A stretch of DNA of 64,000 nucleotides from Chalara sp. BL73 (Eukaryota; Ascomycota; Leotiomycetes; Helotiales). The stretch spans positions 62,001-126,000 of the forward strand of contig CAKJVC010000188.1 in assembly GCA_918026815.1 (NCBI GenBank), in the 5' to 3' direction. This document shows, one piece after another, positions 34,847-45,769 of the stretch (the first letter of the stretch is position 1; each line of letters starts with the position of its first letter). The notes under the pieces are model-generated. The model did no database searches. It was given only the letters and a program-made list of their open reading frames with translations, and was not told the origin of the DNA. The position numbers were made by a program, and so were the translations under genes.

Positions 34847-36721
34847 ATGGGTTACGACTACGCCTTGATGTTAGTACTGCCCTCTAACTGAAAACATATC
34901 CCTAACAAGCAACAGGCATTTAAAATGCAACCTTCCAGTCTCCATTGTTTTGACAATACTGTACCGGCCGCTTTTTAGTCGCATAGATGCATACAAGATC
35001 ATGTTCCTGATCTCGATCGCTTTTGTTTCAACCTTGCCATGGGACTCATACCTAGTACGGCAAAAGATCTGGACGTATCCACCTAACGTGATTATCGGCC
35101 CTCGTCTGTGCTCTGTTCCAGCAGAAGAATGTTTCTTCTTTGTGATACAAACATACAATACTGGGCTTCTATACCTGCTCCTCAGCAAGCCTGTGTTTAA
35201 ATACACATTACCCGCTGGCCGGCGAAGCATCAGTGACCCAGTTCCGCTCAAGTTTGTGAGAGATGTAGGAATCGTATTCCTGTTGGCGGTTATTGCTGCT
35301 AGGTTGTTTCTGCTCCATACTAGTGGCAATGGCCTGTACATGGGGTTGATATTGTCCTTCGTAGGGCCAATTACATTGATGCTGTGGTCACTAGCATATC
35401 AGTTCTTGGTCCAGCTTCCACTATCAGGTACAATCCTCCCTATACTAGTCTCGACTATCTTTCTCTGGATCGTTGACACCAATGAGTTACGGAAGGGAAC
35501 GTGGAATATCGAATCTGGCACTAAGCTTGATATTCAATTGTGGGAGGGGTTGGAGATCGAAGAGGCCATTTTCTTTTTGGCTACCAATGTCTTAATCGTT
35601 TTTGGGCTTGTCGCATTCGATAATGCTCTGGCAATTCTATATACATTTCCGAACCTGTTTATAAAAGTGCCCGAACTTCCATCGCCAGTCATGCTTGTGC
35701 GAGCTCTCATAACGGATACTTCGAAGTATGACTGTGATCGAATTCGTGGCATACAGCAAGCATCGAGACGCCTCCAGAAGAAGAGCAGGAGCTTCCATCT
35801 AGCGAGTGCCGCATTCCAGACGGTTTGCGCATTGACCTGACACTCCTGTAGGCCGTAGATATCATTTTGAAGATATTTAGACTGACCAGAGCCAGGTATT
35901 CGTTCTGTCGAATGGCAGACGACTTGGTTGACAATTCAACTTGCGCGAGTGATGCCCATGCGTGGATTTCGAAGCTATCACACTACCTCGATCTGGTCTA
36001 TGCTTCTAAGGAGACGCGGGTTATCCGGCAGCAGCCAGACACTCAGTATTACATAATTGAAAACTTTCCACCATCATGTCATTCTGCTCTACAGCTTCTT
36101 CCCACTCAACTGCTCTCACATGAGCCGCTCTATGGTCTCCTAGACGGGTTCCAGACAGATCTTAAATTTCAAAAGAATAGAAATTTCCCTATCGAGAATG
36201 AATGCGACCTTGATAGATATGCCCAACAGGTTGCTGGAACAGTCGCCGAGCTCTTCCTCGAACTTGTGTACCATCATAGCAATGGTAGGGACACGATCAC
36301 CACCAAGCAAAGAGAGGAGATTGTCCACAGTGGAGGTCGTATGGGAGTTGCTTTGCAATATGTCAACATATCAAGAGATATAGTCACCGATGCAAATATT
36401 GGAAGGGCCTATATCCCTACATCTTGGCTAAAGGAAGAGAACGTGACCCCTCAAGACGTGCTTGACCATCCAGATGGACCCATCATTGAAAAATTCCGTA
36501 ACAGGTTGCTGAGAATGGCATTCAACGAATACAGAGAAGCCCAAAATGCAATTCTGCAACTACCATCTGATGCCCGGGCACCAATTCGCGTGGCTGTAGA
36601 AAGTTATATGGAGATTGGAAGAGTGCTGAGGGAAAACTGGTATGTAGTGAAAGAAGGAAAGGTCACAGTGCCTAAGCTGAGGAGGTTGCGAGTAGCGTGG
36701 ATGGCCTTGAACGAAGGTTAG
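34847..36721 (+). CDS. carRA: bifunctional lycopene cyclase/phytoene synthase, one-base frameshift
   Basis: Fungal fusion enzyme: the N-terminal membrane domain is lycopene cyclase, the C-terminal domain condenses two GGPP into phytoene. Exons are 34847-34869, 34916-35847 and 35896-36721; introns of 46 and 48 bp. The cyclase half (to about residue 240) has the paired helix blocks PWDSYLVRQKIWTY and PAEECFFFVIQTY. The synthase half has both Mg-diphosphate motifs, DDLVD in RMADDLVDNS and RDIVTD. At 35811-35818 the conserved KKSRSFHLASAAF-P-DGLRIDL block is broken: one C appears to be missing, sending the frame to a TGA at 35838-35840. With that base the exons would total 1782 nt and 593 aa, the normal size; without it the frame cannot be joined. 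Either a recent loss-of-function mutation or a sequence error. No other lesion is visible. Confidence 0.9.
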
Positions 36722-37157
36722 AATTCTATCCGGTATCCCATATGCCCGTCAATATTAACATCCTGTTCCCAAGCACATTTGGTGCGTATAAGCTAGGGGT
36801 ACATTGGATGCGTGAACTTCGGAGTACCCCTGTAAGGGGTATTTAAGATGCTACCCGCAAATAATGTTAACGTCATGACTTTCTAGTCTCATTCCTCACA
36901 TTTGCTTTGGATACTTCTTGCCGTCATATGCAGGACCTAAAATCCTTCTAGAAGAAGTTCGTGAAGAATCCTGCATCAATGAGCGGTACTGTATCTCTGT
37001 CATTGCACTAGTGCTTAAGGGGTAACAATCCCTTATCTCTCCACATCAACATTTCGCTATTGATTCCCTCTTGGCTCACGTTGGTTCTGCGCGGTAAGGC
37101 GCGGGCTTATTTTCTTCTTCTACGGGCTCACTCCACCTTACAGGTACCAGAACAAAT
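36722..37157. other. intergenic, carB promoter
   Basis: 436 bp between carRA and carB, transcribed in the same direction. Nothing specific recognised. Confidence 0.5.
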
Positions 37158-39205
37158 ATGTCTTCGAAACCCAAGCAAAAGACTGCGATTATTGTCGGTA
37201 AGATCTAAGTTGTCCCGCACCGACCCCTCCAAGTTCTCCTTCGCAACCCTCCATGTAATCTTCAAGGCAAAATCGCTGACGCGTATGCAGGCGCCGGAGT
37301 AGGTGGAATAGCAAGTGCTGCGCGACTTGCCAAAGCCGGCTTCTCTGTTACCGTACTCGAAAAGAACAACTTCACTGGCGGACGCTGCAGTCTGATAAAC
37401 CACGACGGCCACCGCTTCGACCAAGGCCCCTCCCTCCTCCTCCTTCCCAAACTTTTCAGAGAAACCTTTCACGACCTCGATACATCCCTAGAAGCCGAAG
37501 GTATACAATTGCTGAAATGTGAGCCGAATTACCGCTTGTGGTTTGGAGACGGGGAGGGCTTCGAGCTGAGCACTGACTCCAGCATAATGAAGCGTGAGAT
37601 TGAGAAATGGGAAGGCAAAGGAGGATTCGAAAGATATTTACAATGGTTAGGCGAGGCTCACAGGCATTATGAACTTAGTGTGACGGAGGTGCTGCATAAG
37701 AATTTTGCTTCGATATTCAACTTGTTACGGCCCAGCTTTCTAAGTCATGTTTTTGCACTCCACCCTTTCGAAAGTATATACTCGCGCGCTTCGAAGTACT
37801 TCTGGACGGAGAGGTTGAGGAGGGTCTTTACCTTTGGAAGCATGTACATGGGAATGTCTCCATTTGATGCGCCAGGAACATACTCGCTATTACAATATAC
37901 GGAAATAGCAGAGGGGATATGGTATCCAGTCGGAGGTTTCCATGCTGTAGTTGCGGCCTTAGTTAGAATATGTGAGAAAGTAGGTATAGCTGTAGGGTTT
38001 ATACGTGATCATTCTAAGTCTGCTGAAATACGGCACGGTGTAGCCGCTCTTGGATATGTGTTTCTATTATCGATTCCACCATTTCTAAAGAGCTTGCTAA
38101 CTTTTAATTTCTGCAGCTAGAAGTTGATGTACGATTGAATAGCCCAGTGGACTCTATTTTATCTACACCAGACGGCAAAACTGCTATCGGCGTCCAGCTC
38201 TCATCCGGCGAAAAGCTCGTCGCAGATATTGTCATAGTTAACGCTGACCTCGTCTACGCATACAACAACCTATTTCCTACCGCGAAGATTGATTCATATG
38301 CTAAATCATTGCAAAATCGTGATGGCTCCTGCAGCTCAATATCATTTTATTGGTCTCTATCCCAACAAGTCCCAGAGCTTCAAACCCATAATATCTTCCT
38401 CGCAGACGAATACCGAGAATCATTTGACTCAATATTCGATAGACAAAGCATACCTCGTGAACCTTCCTTCTATGTGAATGTACCCTCACGAATCGATCCC
38501 TCCGCCGCACCAGCAGGCAAAGACTCAATAGTAGTCCTCGTTCCCGTTGGTCACCTTCTCAACTCTTCCACCTCAATAGCCAGCGCAGATTCTAGTGTAG
38601 GCCTTCTCACAGAACAAGATTGGGATAACATAGTTACTGACACCCGCAAAACTATCCTCTCCACTATTGAAGCACGTACAAGTTGCGCACCATTATCTAA
38701 ACTCATCACCTATGAATCACTTAATACGCCCACCTCATGGCAATCCACTTTCAATCTCGATAAAGGATCCATCCTTGGACTTTCCCACTCTTTTTTCAAT
38801 GTTCTGGCGTTTAGACCGAAGACTAAACATCCAAAGATGAATGGCGTCTACTTTGTGGGTGCGAGCACGCATCCAGGAACCGGTGTACCAATAATTCTAG
38901 CTGGCGCGAAAATTACCACATCGCAAATATTGCAAGATGCAGGAATCAAGGTGCCTTGGGCAGACAAAGAAAGCGTAGTGCAAGACCAAGGTATAAGACA
39001 GGATAAGGGCACTAAGGATATCGATCGAGTGAAGCGAGAAGTTGCAATACTTAATGACGTCGGGATATGGTTGCTAGCTTTACTGGTGCTGGTTGCAACG
39101 CTGATTTACGTCAACATTGGGTTGGTCGTAACTTGGGATCGAGAGATGAAAGGTGGTTGGGGAAGCGGGAAGTCTCCTGGATGGGGATATGTTTTTCGGT
39201 CATGA
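37158..39205 (+). CDS. carB: phytoene dehydrogenase (carotenoid desaturase)
   Basis: FAD-dependent membrane-associated desaturase converting phytoene to lycopene and further desaturated carotenes. Exons are 37158-37197, 37291-37979 and 38117-39205 (1818 nt, 605 aa), the length of Neurospora AL-1. Introns of 93 and 137 bp have GTAAGA..ATGCAG and GTAGGT..CTGCAG borders. The Rossmann FAD site is AIIVGAGVGGIASAARLAKAG near residue 15 with GGRCS following. FWTERLRRVFTFGSMYMGMSPFDAPGTYSLLQY is the central conserved block. YFVGASTHPGTGVP near residue 490 is the bacterial-type phytoene dehydrogenase signature. A C-terminal hydrophobic helix (WLLALLVLVATLIYVNIGLVV) is the usual anchor. No lesion seen, unlike its two cluster partners. 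Confidence 0.95.
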
Positions 39206-40371
39206 GTTTGCATGGGAATGACAAAGCACTCTAACAACGTTTTGCAATTGAGACAACTCCGAAAATGGGATTAAATGGCTTTGGAAAAGCAGCCATGTAC
39301 AGAAGATATTTCTACGCTATCAATAGAGATGTATATAGGATTACTTTTACCACATCAAAATCCCTACGGACCATCATGCTGCCATATTTCGGGATGTCAT
39401 GAGGGTGAGCTCAAACTTACAAAACATAAATATGAAGCTTAACTCTCCACATATTTCTCTTTGCCGGCGAGAATAAGCACCTTTTGAAATACTGTAAATC
39501 GAGTAAATAAATTAAATAGTTTAATGCCCCTGTTGGTATAAAGTCAAGATCATGTGATGACGCACAGACCACCACCACCTGAATGTATTTAAGTTCTCGC
39601 ACATAGAATAGAACTTAGAACAATCAAAAGAACAAGTCAACCACCTGCAACGAGCATATATAGCACTGCGCTGAGGTCGCGGTGCTACGTGCTCCGTGGG
39701 TAACCGACTTAAGCAATTGCAAGTCATACGAAAAAGTATCACAGAGAGTGATACAAACAGCCCCTACCAAGGGAAAACACTAAGCAAGGGCAAATGCATG
39801 ATAATATGACGAGAGAGAGCCTTGCAAGACGAACCTAAATTTCCCTTCTCCAGTCGCGCAGTGTATGTTATAAATAACAGGCCTTTACGCCAGCCAAATT
39901 TCGTAATGCAACTTTCATGGTTGATGAATTTAGGGATTCCTCCCAGACTTTCACCACTGCCCGACCAAGATCGGTTCATGAGACAGACAACGGCCCTGTA
40001 ACTTCACTGTTGTGGGGATGAAGTTCAACACAATTTCCACTGGCAGCTTAGCTATTGTCCCACGTCTTTTCTTTGCAGCCAGGGAGAAGGTTGTTCCATT
40101 AGCATATCCTGCATTCGTAGTAGGGTTTATTTATAGCCTAGACACTAACATCAGCTCCTTTGCATGACTACCAGTGCGCGGTCCCTTCCTGGCCATGGTG
40201 TGTAATGCTAAGACTATATGTTATTGTGCATAGATTTTATAGTGATAGCTAGACAAAGGCAAAAAGAAAGAGGGAAATAATTTGTGGTGAATTTGGAGGA
40301 TGTTTTACTTCCTTCTTAACTCAGGTAGTATGACTCTCTCGACTCAGCATAATTTCTGGGTATTGTGAGTA
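39206..40371. other. convergent intergenic region
   Basis: About 1.2 kb of AT-rich DNA between carB and the F-box gene. Small frames only; no gene seen. Confidence 0.5.
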
Positions 40372-41652
40372 TCAATAGGCAATAAGTGACAGAGACTGAT
40401 TGTCAAGCCCCTGGAGCTCACACAGAGCCAGCTCTGATGCAGCAGGGGGGTAGGACATGTCAACATGGCCGAGTGTGTAACAGACCGTCTCCATTCTAGT
40501 AATAAATCCTTGCATGCCTTGAAAGTCCTCCCGCTCTTCTAAGTCAGCATCTCCGCTCCAATTATCATCACCCTCCAAACTGGCCTCGTCATCAAGCCCA
40601 ATAACGTCCGGATCATCGGCAGCTAATGCGGAGGTCAGCGCTTCAAGGCAAAGGATGAAAATTTTCGTAACACTGCAGTAGCTTACTTTGATGTCGCCAG
40701 ATGTTATGGAGCCTCTTAAACTGCTCAATAGCATGCGTATTCCCCCCAACAAGATTCTCATATGTTGTCGGGTCCCAGAGATTTGTGAATGGGTGGTGCC
40801 CACCAGAGGAGACATAATAGAGCCGACAAAGTTGATGCAGAGCACCGTCTATTGCGTTACTCACATCCGAAAGTGGTTCTATTGGATCAGGGTCATGAGG
40901 AGTGAGTTGTACTGAGATCCAGAAGAGTAGGCATAACACCGTCAGCACCATGGGCCAATCCTCTGGCTGTTGTCGTAAGAGTATACCCCTGGCTGTTTCC
41001 AGGATACTTCGAAATATTGACGCAATGCTATTGGGTTTGTCAATTCCTGAATCGGAGTTCCCGGGTTCAAGAAGCTCGGCTATAAAGCTTTCCGGATCAT
41101 CTCGTCCTTCGCATTCTTGGGTTGTCACAAGGACCACTTTTGCCACGAGGATGAAGCAATGTAGCGTTCGTGCGATGATTGTTGTATCTTCGGCTATAAT
41201 CGCTGGCTTGCGATGTATCACGGACAGTAATCTTTGCTGATAGCTGGCGCTTTTGAGAATAAACTCGTCACCGATCCAAAAACATTCCAGATCATCAAAC
41301 TGTCGCAGAAATGCAGCCACGGGAACATCACCTTTGATGTATGGAACGAGAGGTCCTGCAAGAGCCCTTGAAGAGATAAATCTGTCAAGCACTGCTAGCC
41401 ATCAGTTAATGTTTAAAGGCGGTTAAACAATGTGTCAGAGAGCCTACCCCTCACGTCCTTCTCAAAATCATCAGCTGCTTGAATTTGATGGCAGATGACA
41501 GACTGGAAAACCTTGGTTTTAGTTCCGCCTTTCTCTAGAAGCCTATGATATTGGGAAGAAGTCTGTGCCAGTCGGATAGCATCACTAACACTTGCTAAAC
41601 TGTGGAAAATTAGGAGGAGGACCTCGCTAGGTAGCGCAGAAAGGGTAAGCAT
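40372..41652 (-). CDS. F-box protein, function unknown
   Basis: Exons are 41652-41448, 41391-40687 and 40640-40372 (1179 nt, 392 aa). Introns of 56 and 46 bp have GTAGGC and GTAAGC donors with AGCAG and GAAG acceptors. Residues 3-40, LSALPSEVLLLIFHSLASVSDAIRLAQTSS, are a typical F-box, which would bind Skp1 in an SCF ubiquitin ligase. The rest is helical without leucine-rich or WD repeats and matches the large fungal group of F-box proteins with unknown targets. An acidic patch (DDPDVIGLDDEASLEGDDNW) lies near residue 315. It looks intact. Confidence 0.82.
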
Positions 41653-42342
41653 ATTTGTGTGTAGAGCTGGTTTTGATCCGTGCTACTAGCCATGTCAGGA
41701 GAAAAGGGCTGTCCCGGTTTTGCAAAGAGGCATAAGTTTCCGCTTTTCTCAAAAGACCGGAATGTTACTTCAATAAGTCTCCCTTCTTTTTCGGTGGAAG
41801 ACGTGCATATGAGTCACAAGATTGCATGCGAAAATAGAACTCCGTAGCCCATACTTGTTGCAGCGCCAAGGTGCGCTAGTCTCGTGACTTTAGAAGCCTT
41901 GCCCATTCTAATTACCTGGTGGCTGAAAGGTAGCCCGCGCACTGGCCAATCACCTAAAGTGTGATCCCCCATTGCGTTGTGCCACTGGAAGATTAGCATG
42001 TAACATCTATCCCTTAAACCACCAAGGCGTTCTACGGGCTAAACATATTCGGGTTGTATCATGACGTCACTGAGAATTACTAGCCTTTCCCATGCGTGTA
42101 CGAAGGGCGGGGATCCACGCCACAACCCCGCCAAACGCCAGATATGAGAACACCACATGTAGGATCGAATTCAACAGTTCAGCTGAAAATTAAAGAGTTT
42201 ATATATAAGCCTTTGAGCTTTTACAGTCTTTTGGATTTCAGAGCTGCTTTCACTTGCCTTCACCCGCAATTCGCTCCTATTTTAGATATCTCCGCTCTCA
42301 TACCTCTGTTGTCTGAAGTCACAGGAAGGTTTTGCAAGCTGG
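41653..42342. other. divergent intergenic region
   Basis: About 690 bp between divergently transcribed F-box and DUF6594 genes. It must hold both promoters. A frame open from 42096 overlaps the next gene in another phase and is not supported. Confidence 0.5.
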
Positions 42343-43329
42343 ATGGCGGACAACAAGACTACGGTTTCGGGGCAGCCGCCTACCAGACAAGTAAACAACG
42401 CATCACAGACGGCGGAGAGAGGATGTCTGCGGTCGTTCTTTACGTCAGAGTCACATGGGACTGCGAATCGTCCCCAAGACCCGGAGGCGGGTCAACCTAT
42501 CCCACCGGCACCGCGACAATCTACCCCACAATCGCCGTTGCTAACAGGTGTGCCTCGTGTGACGCAAATATTCGACCCTGAAGGATATGACAAGACTTAC
42601 TTCGACCATTTTCGGAGAAATCCTAATGAGCTACGCTTTCTTGTTGTTCACGACTTCCGCTACCTGCAAATGAAGAATATCTACTACTACCAGATGGAGC
42701 TTTTACAGAAGTACCCCCCCAGAACGACTCTAAACCAGGATAATATAACGGATCTACGGAGGCTTCTAGCAGATTACTGTATTGATGTTCCCTCACTAAC
42801 GCGAGCTATCACTCATCTCTACTTAGGTCAAGCCCTCCAAGATTATGAATATGTGCTCAGGCTCCCTAAGCCCTCATCGGGGAAAGCTCGCATTCAGAGA
42901 GAATGCCTCGAACATGCCCTGAAGGGTACTAATTTGGATCGTAGCGACCACCGGCTGATCCCCGGTGCTACTGTCGATTTTCTGGAACGCATTTTATCCC
43001 AGGACCTTTCAGATGTCGCTTCAAATAGCACAGGCCTTACTTGGGCCGGCAAGTTTCAGACTTTGCGTCGAGATCTTTCTGGAAAGGACATTATGCGTCG
43101 TATATTTGTTGGCACCTTCATTGGCGCCCCATTCCTTCTCGTTCCAATGATCATATTACAGTTTCGTACGACTACGGCATGGAAACTGTCTACAGTCTCG
43201 ATTGCTGTAGTCCTTTTTTCTGTTTTCCTTGGTGTCTGCTCCGAACAAAATAATGGTGATCATCTTGTGGCAGTAGCAGCGTATGCGGCTGTTATGGTTG
43301 TTTTCGTGGGCACCTCAACGACTGGGTAG
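42343..43329 (+). CDS. DUF6594 membrane protein
   Basis: Intronless, 328 aa. The first 70 residues are polar and disordered. From GVPRVTQIFDPEGYDKTYFDHFRRNP onward the chain is the helical DUF6594 domain: FLVVHDFRYLQMKNIYYYQMELLQ is the conserved helix, then a second helical unit to about residue 230. It ends with three hydrophobic helices (IFVGTFIGAPFLLVPMIIL, LSTVSIAVVLFSVFLGVCS, LVAVAAYAAVMVVFVGTST), the standard C-terminal arrangement of the family. DUF6594 proteins are widespread in Pezizomycotina with no known role. The ATG at 42343 is the first in frame. Confidence 0.82.
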   Translation: MADNKTTVSGQPPTRQVNNASQTAERGCLRSFFTSESHGTANRPQDPEAGQPIPPAPRQSTPQSPLLTGVPRVTQIFDPEGYDKTYFDHFRRNPNELRFLVVHDFRYLQMKNIYYYQMELLQKYPPRTTLNQDNITDLRRLLADYCIDVPSLTRAITHLYLGQALQDYEYVLRLPKPSSGKARIQRECLEHALKGTNLDRSDHRLIPGATVDFLERILSQDLSDVASNSTGLTWAGKFQTLRRDLSGKDIMRRIFVGTFIGAPFLLVPMIILQFRTTTAWKLSTVSIAVVLFSVFLGVCSEQNNGDHLVAVAAYAAVMVVFVGTSTTG

Positions 43330-44469
43330 AGTACTGTTTTAAACTGAACCTGAAGTTTGGGGCCTATGCAGCTTGAGTTGTACGTCAATATACTCAATGG
43401 CAAATGCTGTTGCTGAACTATTAGATTCACCTTTAATGAGCTGCATTCTTGGTATGACTGCAGGTCCCATTTCGACTTCTTCCTGAATCTCTCTGTGGCT
43501 TATTGCGAGTTATTGTCCCACGATAAGCTGGAGCTAGTGGCTGGTTTGTATTGCAAATTACATCAGGAGCGTTAAAATCGCGCGATTGTGAAGGCACCTT
43601 CCAGGAAATGCTTTCAAGTTCAACTATAAATCTCTAGTTGATAGGGACTTGATTACATGTTCAAATTTAACTATGGAATACCTTGCCAAAATGAAAACTG
43701 TGCTAGAGTCCAAAAGCCAAGGATCAAGTAATTTTGCAACAATTTTAACTCCCACAAATGCTTCGGATGAACTGTCCTCCTAGCGCAGTAACCAGTTTTA
43801 TAAAGCCCAGCTTGGCTTGCTCAATTAGTACATGAGAATCTCCCAGGAATGGGGGTATGCGGGACTCACCTACAAGGTAACTCGGAAGTCAATGACTCTG
43901 CCACCGTTCAGTACGGGTGCCGTATGGACGCCATGGGAACCGCAATTCACGGTAGAACATCCAGGCCAAGCGATGGAAAAGGCGGTTAGCTTCGGATCTA
44001 CGCCAAATACAATCCCGGAAGTTAGTCTCGTCGACTTAGATTTCAGTAATATCCCCCCGCTTGTTGTTAAGGGAGACAAGGATTGTATATGGCATGAGAA
44101 GCCCCCCTGACTTAGTAACTGCTACCTGGTAACCCAGCATTCGCAAAGGTAATTTTCGCTCCAAATAAGAAGTACCTCAAACACAGGCACTTGCCAAGTA
44201 GGGATAAATTCGTGATTTGTGGACAACTTTAGACTCTTGGAATTGATAGCAATCGAGATGTTCGAGACTTCAAAGAAGCACGCCCTTTTCGACATTTCCT
44301 TCTCAATCAGGTTTTCAGCTTTCTTTACTCTTGCCGTATCAACGGTAACACCGCCACTGCCATCCTTTTTTAATTATATTGATATCTTGGAAGGCTTCTC
44401 GTAGCAGGCTGTGAACTAATATCGGAAGGGCTACGAGCCTTAGGCACATGGCTTGACAAACCACGTGTA
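43330..44469. other. intergenic
   Basis: About 1.1 kb between the DUF6594 gene and the Tc1 element. It holds one small possible ORF listed separately. Confidence 0.45.
43832..44110 (+). CDS. possible small ORF, unknown
   Basis: ATG-initiated frame of 92 codons, hydrophilic, with PPFSTGAVWTPWEPQF and VSLVDLDFSNIPPLVV. No signal peptide and no family recognised. Isolated and near a transposon, so possibly a gene fragment or chance. Confidence 0.25.
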   Translation: MRISQEWGYAGLTYKVTRKSMTLPPFSTGAVWTPWEPQFTVEHPGQAMEKAVSFGSTPNTIPEVSLVDLDFSNIPPLVVKGDKDCIWHEKPP

Positions 44470-45769
44470 CAATCACGTGCAATATTTCTTCGCCACTTTG
44501 ACTAACCAAATTTGGATGTGGCGGGGTCACCCCACCACACCATTACAGCTTTTATTTTCAATATTATCCATATTCCTATGAATTATCCATTTGATTATGT
44601 GTTGCCATCCAAAAACAGATCGAAAACAGACTTCGCCAGCTGAAAGAAAGGCAGTATGGACTCTTTATATGAAAGGAAACAAAGTGCCTCAAATTCGAGC
44701 TGAAACTGGGCTTCTTCGTTCTACGATTCGATCCATTATCCAACGTACTGAAAAGACTGGCGATTTCAGCTTTATAACTAAACGTCGGCCTGGGCGTCCT
44801 AGAAAAACGAATCCACGAGATGATAGACACATTTTGCGAGTAGCAAATTTAGATACAAAAACTACTTTTGAAGCACTGTTAACGCCGTCCAAATTAGGGA
44901 AGCAACTTTCTATTGCAACTATACGAAATCGACTTGCAGAAGCTGGAAAACACAAACGCCGCTCTCGCCGTAAGCCTTACTTTAAACCTCAATACAAATT
45001 TGGTCGAAAGCTTTGGTGTCAAGCCGAGAAAAAGAACAAAAGGGATTGGAATAAGGTCTGTTGGTCGGACGAAGTTACTTTCGAAATTGGACAAGATAGC
45101 AATACATATTGGGTTACAAGAGGTCCTGGGGAAGAATACCTAGAGAAAAACCTTCGACCAAGCTTTAAATCAGGCCGTACAACAGTTGGAGTGTGGTCTT
45201 GTTATTGCGGTGACGAAATGGGCCCTTTAGTGATTATCGAGAATGGAGGCCGTATGAACGCTGCAAGGTATTTAGAGACTGTTAAGAAGTATTTTATACT
45301 TTTTTACCGAAGAATGAGAAAGAAATACGGGCCAGAAGTTGTCATGCAAGAAGATAACGCTCCATGGCATACAGCAAAGATCGTACGAGAGTATATGGAT
45401 AAGCAACGAATCAAGAGACTACGGTGGCCCGCACAATCTCCTGATCTCTCCCTAATTGAGAATCTTTGGAAGTAAATCAAGAATGCTATTGGGAAAAGGC
45501 GTCACAAGATCAAAAATATAGGAATGATGGAAAGAGCGTTGGAAGAAATTTGGCCTACTATTGACCCACAAACCCTTTTGAAATTAAACAGTTCTATGCC
45601 TAAAAGGCTAGATCTTTGTATAAAAAACAAAGGAGGGCCGACTAAGTATTGAATTAGCTTTCAATCAATACCAGTTACAACATATTTGGCTTTGTGGTTC
45701 TGTTTAAATCCTTGATTCTATCATAAGGTATATTTTTTGCAAGTGGCGAAGAAATAAATCACGTGATTG
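44470..45769 (+). mobile_element. Tc1-family DNA transposon
   Basis: 1.3 kb element bounded by 29 bp inverted repeats (44470-44498 and 45741-45769, three mismatches; outer part CAATCACGTG, inner part TTTCTTCGCCACTT) and flanked by TA at 44468-44469 and 45770-45771, the Tc1/mariner target duplication. It carries one transposase frame with a single stop. The two ends are still nearly matched, so the insertion is not ancient. Confidence 0.92.
44597..45652 (+). pseudogene. Tc1 transposase with one internal stop
   Basis: Cut-and-paste transposase, 351 codons, intronless. The N-terminal paired-type helix-turn-helix (AERKAVWTLYMKGNKVPQIRAETG) and the GRPR hinge (RRPGRPRKT) bind the ends. The catalytic DD34E triad is complete: SDEVTFE, QEDNAPWHTA and PDLSLIENLW, with 34 residues between the second Asp and the Glu. 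A TAA at 45473-45475 follows ENLWK and is the only stop before the natural end TGA at 45650-45652. CAA-to-TAA is a CpA-to-TpA change, the RIP type. As it stands the product lacks about 59 C-terminal residues, but all catalytic residues are before the stop. Confidence 0.9.

Noticed and set aside
42096..42581. 161-codon frame overlapping the DUF6594 start
   Set aside because: It runs in another phase through the coding start of a recognised gene; no domain.
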